In this document: positions 9,856 through 15,929 of the stretch, piece by piece
Layout of the letters: each line of letters opens with the position of its first letter
Position numbering within the stretch: position 1 is the first letter of the stretch
NCBI GenBank assembly: GCA_964491805.1
Contig: CAZBGU010000013.1
Coordinates: forward strand, 1 to 23,857
Length of the DNA: 23,857 nt
Direction of reading: 5' to 3'
DNA from: UBA11704 sp964491805
GTDB lineage: Bacteria; Patescibacteriota; Minisyncoccia; Phycocordibacterales; UBA5272
Notes under the pieces: generated by a model
Seen by the model: the letters and a program-made list of their open reading frames with translations, nothing else
Database searches by the model: none
Told to the model about the DNA's origin: nothing
Made by a program: the position numbers and the translations under genes

Positions 9856-10209
9856 AGCTGTATAGATATATTAAATTTTTAAAGAAACCATAAGACACAG
9901 TAAATACTAGATCGTACATCTTAATCTAATACACAAACTAATGTGCATTCTTCTTTTGCAATATAAGAACATTCGACAGTATGATATCTTGTATCGCGAT
10001 ATTACTTCTGTCACCAATAATTGAATAGTGATAAGTAGGTAGTTATTACTACAGCAGGGGAAGGATATTCAACATCCTTCAGATGTAACCGTAGTATATC
10101 ATGGTTGTTGTCTATCCCCGAACATGCAGTACATAGATGACTAATATAGAATCGTAACGAGATTGTTTGAAACCAAACTTTGATTGGTATAATTTAAAGA
10201 AATGCAGTT
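9856..10209. other. 354-bp gene-free stretch with possible RNA structure
   Basis: No convincing ORF on either strand. GAAGGAT at 10060-10066 pairs with ATCCTTC at 10074-10080. GGGG at 10057-10060 could pair with CCCC at 10116-10119, and AACC at 10087-10090 with GGTT at 10103-10106, giving a possible branched structure. A TTGAAA/TATAAT pair near 10165-10195 on the plus strand looks promoter-like but points at the 3' end of a minus-strand gene. The 5' part must hold the promoter of the peptidoglycan-binding gene. Confidence 0.35.
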
Positions 10210-10656
10210 TTAACGTTCTAATTTTTTTCTTAATTCATCAATAACTGCCTTCTCCCAGAATTTCATGGAATACCAACCAATGAGTGGTTTTGCAACTATG
10301 CGAAGCCAACGCTTATGAATAGTCACCTGATAGAGGTAGTCAATCATTGTTCCATCTTTGTGTGATGATAGCAACAACTCTTCATGACCTGAGGTTCCGA
10401 ACTTCGGACTCTCGTTATCAGAAGTATACCCAACACCTGGCAATATTCTCGTCTTCATTGTTACTGGAAATAACTGACCGAATGATTTTACTGTAGCTAC
10501 TATTTCTAGATAGTTTTCTTCACGCTTAACAACATGAATAGTATCTGCAACTTTCGGAAAGTACTCAGGGAATTTTTCGAAGTCAGTTATTACAGAAAAA
10601 ACTTCCGCAAGGGGAGCTTTGACTAGCCATGTAGCATGAAGAGTAATGTCTTTCAT
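10210..10656 (-). CDS. SRPBCC-superfamily (polyketide cyclase-like) protein
   Basis: 148 aa, the normal size for a single START/Bet v1-like helix-grip domain. It opens with the family's typical WLVKAPLAEVFSVITDFEKF (strand then helix: 'apa+eVf+vitDfe+fpey'). It ends with a long amphipathic helix that includes KPLIGWYSMKFWEKAVIDEL. Members bind hydrophobic ligands in a central cavity; the ligand here is unknown. It stands alone between two intergenic regions, with the downstream gene on the opposite strand, so context gives no help. Confidence 0.82.
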   Translation of the reverse strand: MKDITLHATWLVKAPLAEVFSVITDFEKFPEYFPKVADTIHVVKREENYLEIVATVKSFGQLFPVTMKTRILPGVGYTSDNESPKFGTSGHEELLLSSHKDGTMIDYLYQVTIHKRWLRIVAKPLIGWYSMKFWEKAVIDELRKKLER

Positions 10657-10859
10657 ATATAAAACTATATCAGAAAACAGCTACTAAAACTATTTATAGT
10701 GATAACTGCAATTATACAATTTTGTCAGGCCATTAAAAAGATTGCGAGTAATATAAACTAATTGGTACAATGGCTTATATATTACCTATAGTTCCTAATA
10801 TGGACACATAATTTTGCAGTAGTAGAATAGTAGAATGAATCAATACGTAACAATATACT

Positions 10860-11645
10860 ATGCATAATCATCACTATAGAGCATCTTTTGATGAAATTGT
10901 TCACTTTTATGACGAGGTGAGGCCTAGGTATCCATCTGAGTTGTTCACTACGATGGATCAGAAGTGCGGCCTACTTCCTCATTCAAAGATACTAGAAATA
11001 GCCCCCGGTACCGGACAAGTTACTTCCGTGCTATTAGAAAAAGCCTATGAAGTTGTTGCCGTTGAACTTAGTTCAGAAATGTCCTTAACACTAAACAGAA
11101 AGTTTGCACAGAATCCATTACTTGAAATACGAAATGGCGCTTTTGAATCTGTTCCCATTGAGCTAAATCATTACGATATGGTCGTAGTTGCCACCGCATT
11201 ACACTGGATTGATGAGGAAGAGAAGTTTACTAAGCCACATAAGATACTTAAGGGTGGTGGATATTTTTCAATTATCCATACATTTCACTTCATCACGGAC
11301 GAGTCTAGATGCTTTGCTAAAGCAACGGAACATATATACAAGAAATATCCATGTGCAAACGAAAATATTCCGAGATGTATGCCCATTCTTCCAGACGAGG
11401 TAACGCCAGATAGCTTAGATAGTAAACTATTTGACCAAATTTTTTTTGATGTATTTCCAATGATATGTGACTATACGACTTTAGACTATATCAAACTTTT
11501 GCAAACCACCTCAGAGGTAGCTACTATGAACAAAACTGATCGTGATGATTTTTTGAACCAAATTCAACTTGTAATAGATGAGCAGTTTAGTGGAAAAATT
11601 AGAAAAGAGTACGGAATTTCACTTACTATAGGTAAGAAAATCTAA
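10860..11645 (+). CDS. Class I SAM-dependent methyltransferase
   Basis: 261 aa. Rossmann-fold methyltransferase with motif I at about residues 43-56 (KILEIAPGTGQVTSVLLE), motif II acidic residue in EVVAVELSSEM, and the later strand and acceptor region YDMVVVATALHWIDEEEKF. The ALHWI signature is common in the Methyltransf_11/25-type group whose substrates are small molecules or unknown. The motif I Gly pattern (PGTGQ) is intact, so SAM binding is likely. The start ATG at 10860 has no strong Shine-Dalgarno. It is the only plus-strand chromosomal gene in this part of the window and lies just upstream of a coding relic. Confidence 0.88.
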   Translation: MHNHHYRASFDEIVHFYDEVRPRYPSELFTTMDQKCGLLPHSKILEIAPGTGQVTSVLLEKAYEVVAVELSSEMSLTLNRKFAQNPLLEIRNGAFESVPIELNHYDMVVVATALHWIDEEEKFTKPHKILKGGGYFSIIHTFHFITDESRCFAKATEHIYKKYPCANENIPRCMPILPDEVTPDSLDSKLFDQIFFDVFPMICDYTTLDYIKLLQTTSEVATMNKTDRDDFLNQIQLVIDEQFSGKIRKEYGISLTIGKKI

Positions 11646-11654
11646 AAGAACTAA

Positions 11655-11823
11655 CATAATGAGGGAACTTACAATACCTCGACCCTACATACAAGTGACG
11701 CAGGTCACTTGTATCGACTGAAACGAAATGAAAATACTATAGATTCGTTCTCTAATATTTCTCATTTGCCCAAAACGTGGGATGAAGTTAGACAGGTAAT
11801 TATTAAGGAAAGCAAATTACAGT
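11655..11823 (+). pseudogene. Coding relic: C-terminal tail with SDAGHL and TWDEVR motifs
   Basis: An open frame without a good start runs from the stop at 11652-11654 to a TAG at 11821-11823. It reads ...STLHTSDAGHLYRLKR... and ends PKTWDEVRQVIIKES + KLQ. Its first motif recurs in the same codon phase at about 15757 (STLHASDAGHLLRWKV), inside the open frame that would extend the serine recombinase in the excised element. Its last motif recurs at 15305-15361 (TRTWDDVRSAIIEENANF, stop). It looks like the surviving 3' end of a gene whose body is gone, but the parent family is not recognised. Confidence 0.4.
11689..11714. repeat. Perfect palindrome, 11-bp arms
   Basis: ATACAAGTGAC at 11689-11699 and GTCACTTGTAT at 11704-11714 around GCAG. 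The core CAAGTGAC-GCAG-GTCACTTG recurs at 15766-15785 inside the left end of the integrated element. No T-tract follows, so it is not a simple terminator. Confidence 0.7.
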
Positions 11824-12590
11824 AGATATTTATACGAAAGTAAAATTATACCTAACAATGAAAAGATAATAGCGATAATTTTTGCATGTTTGTCAGCCAA
11901 CTTATCTAAAAACTTTTTTCCAAACATTTGAACTGGTAGTAAAAGTGGAACAATTGTTATTATAAATACAATATCTTTCGTAGTTAGTCGATTGTGTAAA
12001 AAAATAATCACTCCGGCAATAAAGAAGTTTACGATGCCTATTACAGAGCCAACGGCACGGACTGACACTTCAGAAAGAGTAGTTCTAAGATAGTTGTTTC
12101 GTATGTCAGAACCAGGCATACCAGAACCTTGTAAGAAGCCTGATATTATAGATACTGCAACTTTACTCAAATGGTTATCACTTTTTTGAATGTCTTTTTT
12201 CCTATAAATCTGTAAAAGAGTTTTACATATAAAATAGAGAGAAACTGCAACTATTATAATCACTAACACTTTTATGTTTAAGTAAGATATAAAACTTCCT
12301 CCAAAGATAGCGCCAATTATTGAATAGGGTAATATTGTTGTTATTGTTCTAATGTTGTTATCGTCAGATACTATCTCTCTTCTAAAAAGATATACACGAT
12401 GTAGCCCTGTAAAACAAAAGATAAAAGCCCCAATTCCAATTGCTCTCTGAGGGTCAGTAAGATACGCTGTAACTGGATTAACTATTGTAGAACCAGCAAG
12501 CGGAACTATTATATTTACAAAAGTAGTAGTAATTAGCCAAAGATACACGTAGAAGTAATCTTCTATAAAACTAAGTACTGACATCATCAC
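11817..12590 (-). CDS. TauE/SafE-like integral membrane transporter
   Basis: 257 aa with about eight predicted TM helices in two blocks of four. The first block includes TTFVNIIVPLAGSTIVNP and ILPYSIIGAIFGGSFISYL. A charged loop (about 130-145) precedes the second block, which includes VAVSIISGFLQGSGMPGSDI, RAVGSVIGIVNFFIAGVIIF and a terminal IIAIIFSLLGIILLSYKYLL helix. The Gly-rich 'GFLQGSGMPGSD-RNNYL' segment fits the duplicated TauE/SafE (DUF81) signature. The family exports sulfur-containing organic acids or sulfite in characterised cases; the substrate here is unknown. The 3' end overlaps the end of the plus-strand relic by 7 bp. Confidence 0.8.
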   Translation of the reverse strand: MMMSVLSFIEDYFYVYLWLITTTFVNIIVPLAGSTIVNPVTAYLTDPQRAIGIGAFIFCFTGLHRVYLFRREIVSDDNNIRTITTILPYSIIGAIFGGSFISYLNIKVLVIIIVAVSLYFICKTLLQIYRKKDIQKSDNHLSKVAVSIISGFLQGSGMPGSDIRNNYLRTTLSEVSVRAVGSVIGIVNFFIAGVIIFLHNRLTTKDIVFIITIVPLLLPVQMFGKKFLDKLADKHAKIIAIIFSLLGIILLSYKYLL

Positions 12591-12635
12591 GAAATTATAT
12601 CACATTCAGGTTAGAACTAGATTTATAGTCAAACA

Positions 12636-12665
12636 AAAACACCATTGATAATAAGGGTATTTTTT
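12636..12665. terminator. Imperfect bidirectional terminator-like hairpin
   Basis: AAAAACACCATT and AAGGGTATTTTT pair at 10 of 12 positions across 12636-12665, with A- and T-runs on the two sides. It sits between the transporter start and the first 58-bp repeat and may insulate the transporter promoter from the passenger genes. Confidence 0.45.
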
Positions 12666-12669
12666 GCTA

Positions 12670-12727
12670 ACTCCAAATTATAGACAGGTTCAGAACTTTT
12701 GATTGGAGGAAGTGTGAGAATATGGTG
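12670..12727. repeat. 58-bp imperfect direct repeat, copy R1
   Basis: About 58 bases beginning CTCCAA and ending TGGTGA. It matches copy R2 at 13996-14053 with about 10 substitutions and no indels. The shared core includes ACAGGTTCAGAAC and TTTGATTGGA. Each copy lies directly downstream of a minus-strand passenger gene and its terminator. Confidence 0.8.
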
Positions 12728-12734
12728 AATATAT

Positions 12735-12766
12735 AGACAAGAAACCGCCCGACCGAAGCCAGGCGG
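12735..12766 (-). terminator. Strong UUCG-loop terminator of passenger gene A
   Basis: On the minus strand CCGCCTGGC, tetraloop TTCG, then GTCGGGCGG (nine pairs including two G-U), followed by TTTCTTGTCT. A stable GC-rich stem with a UUCG loop is unlike the AT-rich terminators elsewhere in the window and suggests foreign origin. Confidence 0.85.
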
Positions 12767-12791
12767 CTCTTGGTGGGCGGAGAAGCAACTT

Positions 12792-12992
12792 TCACCGGAA
12801 GACGTACAGCTTGCCGGCGTTGACGCTGCTGCGGAAGGTCATGATGCAACCAATCAGTAGTAGAGCAAGACCCCCCAACCAGCAGACGACGTTGAACACC
12901 GGAATTTCCGTCCATACGGACAACAAGGCCGGGGCAACGAGAAGTGCAAGGACAACCCCTGCAAACTTCACGACAAACAATTTGAAAAGCAT
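12792..12992 (-). CDS. Passenger gene A: 66-aa two-helix membrane protein
   Basis: Start at the ATG at 12992. It is preceded by TGAGGAG seven bases upstream and lies about 28 bp after the predicted transcription start. The longer reading from 13055 begins inside the -35 box and must be wrong. The protein has two hydrophobic helices (about 3-23 FKLFVVKFAGVVLALLVAPA; about 33-50 VVCWLGGLALLLIGCIM) and a short basic tail. GC content is clearly higher than in neighbouring chromosomal genes. It lies between repeat R1 and the IS481-like element, with its own promoter and terminator. I do not recognise the family; a small toxin-like, immunity or stress membrane peptide are all possible. Confidence 0.7.
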   Translation of the reverse strand: MLFKLFVVKFAGVVLALLVAPALLSVWTEIPVFNVVCWLGGLALLLIGCIMTFRSSVNAGKLYVFR

Positions 12993-13018
12993 GCGTGTCT
13001 CCTCAGACTGGTAACAAA

Positions 13019-13055
13019 ACAAAAGCAGTATAGCAATATATACTGCTTTTGTCAA
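13019..13055 (-). promoter_or_regulatory. Near-consensus sigma-70 promoter overlapped by a palindromic operator
   Basis: On the minus strand TTGACA (13055-13050), a 17-bp spacer, and TATACT (13032-13027). A perfect inverted repeat, ACAAAAGCAGTATA at 13019-13032 and TATACTGCTTTTGT at 13039-13052, covers the spacer, the -10 box and part of the -35. A dimeric repressor bound here would block transcription of passenger gene A. No repressor gene is visible next to it. Confidence 0.85.
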
Positions 13056-13070
13056 TAGTGCCGTTATGGT

Positions 13071-13980
13071 TCACTACCTTGAGAACACCCCGCGTGTTTT
13101 ACTAAGATATGTACTCAACCAACAAACATTTACCAAGAATACGTAGAGATGTAGCTATATTTGCAAAGAAGTATGGAATACGTAAAGCAAGTAGACATTA
13201 TGGATATGCAGTAAGTGCAATCCATAGGTGGACTAAGATACTGGATAAGATGGGTAACAACCCCATACCCACACAAAGTTCAAGACCTCACTACCATCCA
13301 AGAACTATAGATGAATCAATTATCAACAAAATTGTAGATAAACGATTAGAAGTAAGAAGAAGTGCAGAAGTAGTACACGAGTATCTAAGACGTGAAGGAA
13401 CAGTAGTGTCACTTGCTACTGTAAAGAGAACATTAGAGAGAAAGAAGTTACTTAACAAACGTAGTCCATGGAAAAGATACCACCCACCAGTAGATAGACC
13501 ATATCCAGAAAAAGCTGGTGATTTGGTCGAAATTGACACTATACACACTATGCAGAGTAAGAAGGTACGAATGTATACCTTTGTACTCATTGATGTATAT
13601 TCAAGATGGATATATGCAAAGAGTTATCAGAAGATTAATGGAAAGACTACATTACGATTTGTGGTAGAAGCACAGAAGAGTGCATCATTTCATTTTGACA
13701 TGATTCAAACAGATCATGGACCTGAGTTTGGTAAATGGTTTGTATCTCAAGTGAAGAAGAAACATAGATACATCCGCATTGGTAAACCAAATGACAATTC
13801 ACATATTGAAAGAGTTAATAGAACATTACAAGAAGAATGTTTAGATAGATTAATTCCTAAACCTCGTATATTTAATACTGCACTAAAAACATATATTCCT
13901 TACTACAACACTCAAAGATTGCACTTTGGAATTAATTTGAAAACGCCAGAAGAGATACTTAGGTGTTCTCAAGGTATTGA
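13071..13980 (+). mobile_element. IS481-like insertion sequence, about 910 bp
   Basis: Terminal inverted repeats of 19 bp with one mismatch: TCACTACCTTGAGAACACC at 13071-13089 and its partner GGTGTTCTCAAGGTATTGA at 13962-13980. They enclose a single transposase gene. The transposase stop codon lies 2-4 bp outside the right repeat, so its last codon is supplied by the target or the true end is slightly farther out. No clear target duplication is seen. Confidence 0.82.
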
Positions 13981-13984
13981 CTAG
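13109..13984 (+). CDS. IS481-family DDE transposase
   Basis: 291 aa. An N-terminal helix-turn-helix region (about 8-50, RRDVAIFAKKYGIRKASRHY) and a second HTH (about 75-115) precede the rve integrase core. The catalytic triad candidates are Asp in GDLVEIDTIHTM, Asp in MIQTDHGPEFGKW and Glu in DNSHIERVNRTLQEECLDRL, in the expected DDE spacing. YNTQRLHFGINLKTPEEIL is the usual C-terminal signature. The length is typical and no frame break is visible, so it is probably active or recently active. It catalyses cut-and-paste or copy-type movement of the IS through its terminal repeats. Confidence 0.93.
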   Translation: MYSTNKHLPRIRRDVAIFAKKYGIRKASRHYGYAVSAIHRWTKILDKMGNNPIPTQSSRPHYHPRTIDESIINKIVDKRLEVRRSAEVVHEYLRREGTVVSLATVKRTLERKKLLNKRSPWKRYHPPVDRPYPEKAGDLVEIDTIHTMQSKKVRMYTFVLIDVYSRWIYAKSYQKINGKTTLRFVVEAQKSASFHFDMIQTDHGPEFGKWFVSQVKKKHRYIRIGKPNDNSHIERVNRTLQEECLDRLIPKPRIFNTALKTYIPYYNTQRLHFGINLKTPEEILRCSQGID

Positions 13985-13995
13985 AATACGTAGTG

Positions 13996-14053
13996 CTCCA
14001 ACTGGTACACAGGTTCAGAACATTTGATTGGATGAAGTATGAGAATTTGGTGA
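13996..14053. repeat. 58-bp imperfect direct repeat, copy R2
   Basis: Begins CTCCAA at 13996 and ends TGGTGA at 14053. It starts 15 bp after the right inverted repeat of the IS481-like element and lies just downstream of passenger gene B. It aligns with R1 without gaps. Confidence 0.8.
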
Positions 14054-14060
14054 GGCTATA

Positions 14061-14091
14061 AAAAGAAAAGGCTCCGCACTGTGGCGAGGCC
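14061..14091 (-). terminator. GC-rich terminator of passenger gene B
   Basis: Minus strand GGCCTCGC, loop CACAGT, GCGGAGCC (one mismatch and one G-U), then TTTTCTTTT. It lies 23 bp after the stop of the 34-aa gene. Its design matches the terminator of passenger A. Confidence 0.8.
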
Positions 14092-14113
14092 AGTTAGGTG
14101 AGACAGTGAACGT

Positions 14114-14218
14114 CTACACCAGGGCGAGATCGAGATCCTTGACCTTGTTCGGATCGAGCTTGCTTCCACCTTTCAGATCTTCTCGCTTGAGAACATCGTC
14201 CCACGTGAGCTGGCTCAT
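14114..14218 (-). CDS. Passenger gene B: 34-aa peptide
   Basis: ATG at 14218, stop at 14114. The product starts MSQLTWDDVLKREDLKGG and continues SKLDPNKVKDLDLALV. AAAGG lies six bases before the ATG. A terminator follows, so the unit has gene structure despite its size. Base composition is GC-rich compared with the surrounding sequence. It is soluble and charged, with no TM helix or known motif. Two small hairpins upstream (GCCAT-ATTAG-ATGGC and GGTTGA-GGGT-TCAGCC, 14231-14262) could be regulatory. The promoter is not clear and may have been lost where the IS30-like element inserted at about 14263. Confidence 0.5.
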   Translation of the reverse strand: MSQLTWDDVLKREDLKGGSKLDPNKVKDLDLALV

Positions 14219-14262
14219 ACTTGCCTTTCTGCCATATTAGATGGCGGTTGAGGGTTCAGCCA

Positions 14263-15245
14263 CCTTTGAATTAGGACACTCAAGTAACTACACTTGAGTC
14301 ATGAAAAAAAAGAAATTTCAAACAATTAACATATGAAGAAAGAATACAAATAGAGACTTTATTGAATGAAAGGAAAAGTCTTAGATACATAGCACAGGTA
14401 TTAGGGCGAAGTCCTAATACCTTGTCATATGAATTACAGAAAAAAGTAAAAGGAATATACAAAGCTAAGAAAGCACATCATAAGAGCTATTACAGACGAT
14501 ATCTAGCCAAACGGCAGTGTATGAGACTAGCGCTTGCGCATGCATTAGCTAAGGAAATAGAGCAATTAATTGGAAAGAAATGGTCACCAGAGAGAATCTC
14601 AGGATATCTTCGCTTACAACATATCTATGTAAGCAAGAAAGCTATATACAAATATGTAAAGAGTAGATGTCTGGAGCATCTCCTCTTCTGTAAAGGAAAG
14701 AGGAGGAGACTAAAGTATGTCTACAGACATGGAAAGAAAGATGAAGAGAAACGTCGTATTGATCAAAGACCTATCGCCACCGGTACTGGACACTTTGAAA
14801 TTGACTTCATTGTCTCAGCACAGAGTACCTCTAGTCTCCTTGTCTGTGTGGACAGATGGAGTAGAAGGACATGGATATACAAACTACCAAACAGAAAGCA
14901 CGCACCGGTATTGCGTGCTCTCCAGAAACTTTGTTTAGAGACAAAGGTAATAACTATTACCACTGATAATGATATAGCATTTAGAAAGTGGAGACAACTA
15001 GAGAATGTTCTCACCGCCACCTTTTACTTCTGTTCTCCTTACCACTCATGGGAGAAAGGATTAGTAGAGAATACTAATAGATGGATACGGGTCTTCTTTC
15101 CTAAGAAGACAAATCTAGAGAAGATTACTGAGAAAGAGTTGCAGCAAGTACATTCCTTTCTCAATGATATTCCGAGACAGATACTTCATTACAAAACAGC
15201 TACCATGCTACACTTACAAACAATTGAGGTGTACTAATTGAGGGG
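14263..15245 (+). mobile_element. IS30-like insertion sequence, about 980 bp
   Basis: Imperfect terminal inverted repeats. The left end CCTTTGAATTAGGACACTCA (14263-14282) matches the right end TTGAGGTGTACTAATTGAGG (15224-15243) with one gap and a few mismatches. A hairpin ACTCAAGT-AACTAC-ACTTGAGT (14278-14299) directly precedes the ATG at 14301 and would sequester the start from read-through transcripts. The IS contains one transposase gene. Confidence 0.7.
14362..15237 (+). CDS. IS30-family transposase, N-terminus out of frame at an A8 run
   Basis: The listed frame begins at a TTG (14362) and gives 291 aa, but family homology starts earlier. In the same frame 14314-14361 reads NFKQLTYEERIQIETLL, the usual IS30 N-terminus, with no start codon. 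The only good ATG (14301) is followed by eight A residues, and dropping one A joins it exactly into this frame (about 311 aa, normal for IS30). The HTH follows (SLRYIAQVLGRSPNTLSYEL). The catalytic core has Asp in GHFEIDFIVS, Asp in ITITTDNDIAFRKW and Glu in SWEKGLVENTNRWIRVFF; Asp-Asn-Asp replaces the common Asp-Asn-Gly. Expression may need slippage on the A-run, or the copy is disabled, or the base is a sequencing error. Confidence 0.85.
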   Translation: MNERKSLRYIAQVLGRSPNTLSYELQKKVKGIYKAKKAHHKSYYRRYLAKRQCMRLALAHALAKEIEQLIGKKWSPERISGYLRLQHIYVSKKAIYKYVKSRCLEHLLFCKGKRRRLKYVYRHGKKDEEKRRIDQRPIATGTGHFEIDFIVSAQSTSSLLVCVDRWSRRTWIYKLPNRKHAPVLRALQKLCLETKVITITTDNDIAFRKWRQLENVLTATFYFCSPYHSWEKGLVENTNRWIRVFFPKKTNLEKITEKELQQVHSFLNDIPRQILHYKTATMLHLQTIEVY

Positions 15246-15260
15246 TGCGGGGACGAACGA

Positions 15261-15298
15261 ACAATACTCACATAATACAATGATAATGTGAGTATTGT
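15261..15298. repeat. Perfect inverted repeat, 13-bp arms
   Basis: ACAATACTCACAT at 15261-15273 and ATGTGAGTATTGT at 15286-15298 around a 12-base AT-rich loop. No T-run follows, so an operator, a decayed element end or a read-through barrier are as likely as a terminator. It lies 16 bp right of the IS30-like end. Confidence 0.7.
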
Positions 15299-15304
15299 CA
15301 AGTG

Positions 15305-15361
15305 ACCCGAACTTGGGACGATGTTCGCTCTGCAATTATTGAAGAAAATGCCAACTTTTAA
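15305..15361 (+). pseudogene. Coding relic ending TRTWDDVRSAIIEENANF
   Basis: A short open frame to a TAA at 15359-15361, related to the end of the relic at 11769-11823 (shared TWD-D/E-VR--II-E). No gene body is attached: the frame is closed 19 bp upstream, inside the inverted repeat. Two related tails on either side of the two insertion sequences suggest a duplicated or interrupted ancestral gene. Confidence 0.35.
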
Positions 15362-15561
15362 TACCAGAAATGTAAGACGTACCCTGTTAGAACAAGAACA
15401 GCCACGTAAGTCAGTATAGAGCCACAAACTCCAATCAATATCTTTTTTAATTTTGAAAATTCTTTTGACAAAAGCCATTTAATTAAAAAAATAATTGGCA
15501 AGAGAGAAATAATACTTCCCGCAGTTAACGTTAAATCAATGAAGCGTTCTAAACTTGGCAT
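15358..15561 (-). CDS. Small two-helix membrane protein
   Basis: 67 aa from the ATG at 15561 (MPSLERFIDLTLTAGS...). A longer frame to 15702 exists, but it runs back through the terminator hairpin and the att repeat, so the short start is preferred. TTGCGT and TATAGT promoter-like boxes lie just upstream of the short start. Two TM helices (about 12-30 and 43-63) are separated by a basic loop (KWLLSKEFSKLKKIL). The family is unknown. It is the last gene left of the integrated element. Confidence 0.55.
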   Translation of the reverse strand: MPSLERFIDLTLTAGSIISLLPIIFLIKWLLSKEFSKLKKILIGVCGSILTYVAVLVLTGYVLHFWY

Positions 15562-15644
15562 AAATGATAAATATAATTTATATACTATAAAGTGTAACAC
15601 GCAATAAAATTTTTTAGGGGTTCGAACTCGCTCAAATGTAATAC

Positions 15645-15674
15645 AAAAACACCTAGATTTATCTAGGTGTTTTT
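15645..15674. terminator. Perfect terminator hairpin, probably the original tRNA-Asn terminator
   Basis: AAAAACACCTAGAT at 15645-15658 and ATCTAGGTGTTTTT at 15661-15674 are perfect complements. It lies one base from the left att repeat. Joining this flank to the right flank of the element places the hairpin two bases after the tRNA-Asn CCA end. Confidence 0.88.
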
Positions 15675-15675
15675 G

Positions 15676-15696
15676 CTGGCTCCGCGAGTAGGGATC
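15676..15696. repeat. Left attachment site (21-bp tRNA 3'-end copy)
   Basis: CTGGCTCCGCGAGTAGGGAT plus C. Identical to 23802-23822, covering CCA, discriminator, the acceptor 3' strand and part of the T arm of tRNA-Asn (minus strand). The bases on both sides then differ, as expected for an att core. The rest of the tRNA is absent here. Confidence 0.85.
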
Positions 15697-15896
15697 AGTC
15701 ACGAAACTGCTTCCTCACTGCGTTCGTCAGAGATAGTTTCTCGACCCCGTATTCAACCCTACACGCAAGTGACGCAGGTCACTTGCTTCGGTGGAAAGTT
15801 AATACAAAAAGTCCCAAGATTGAACTTGGGACTTTTTGTATTAATGCTCCCCACATTCCTTCTATCTCGAACTTCTTAAGTTGTATCCGAGTGTGA
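15697..15896 (+). other. Left-end open frame that would extend the recombinase in the circular form
   Basis: In the phase set by the recombinase frame through the att core, codons stay open from the core to a TGA at 15894-15896. This adds 66 residues (SRNCFLTAFVRDSFSTPYS, then TLHASDAGHLLRWKVN and onwards). A 20-bp-arm terminator hairpin (15799-15844) lies inside it. Part of it repeats the relic at 11680-11720. Whether this tail is translated is inference. Confidence 0.5.
15799..15844. terminator. Very long perfect terminator hairpin, 20-bp arms
   Basis: TTAATACAAAAAGTCCCAAG at 15799-15818 and its exact complement at 15825-15844 around ATTGAA. T-runs face both ways. It lies about 85 bp after the stop of the collagen-like gene and would also stop transcription entering from the left flank. 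Confidence 0.88.
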
Positions 15897-15929
15897 GGGT
15901 AGGGATGAGTAAGATTGGAAAATTAACTT

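Noticed and set aside
10165..10195. Plus-strand promoter TTGAAA...TATAAT
   Set aside because: It points into the 3' end of a minus-strand gene with no plus-strand gene behind it; probably a chance match in AT-rich DNA, although an antisense RNA cannot be excluded.
12993..13055. N-terminal extension of passenger gene A starting MTKAVYIAILLLF
   Set aside because: That start lies inside the -35 box and upstream of the predicted transcript start. The ATG at 12992 has a good Shine-Dalgarno.
12670..14053. R1 and R2 as integron attC sites
   Set aside because: The copies lack paired RYYYAAC/GTTRRRY core sites and do not fold into the long imperfect hairpin typical of attC. No tyrosine integron integrase is in the window.
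14280..14462. Minus-strand ORF over the IS30 start
   Set aside because: It is a shadow of the transposase frame and its hairpin, with no RBS or protein-like features.
15611..15636. T-arm-like sequence (GAGTTCGAACCCC on the minus strand)
   Set aside because: No acceptor, anticodon or CCA structure is found around it, so it is not a tRNA gene.
15562..15702. N-terminal extension of the 67-aa membrane protein (MTDPYSRSQQ...)
   Set aside because: It runs through a terminator hairpin and the att repeat and is better explained as non-coding sequence open by chance.
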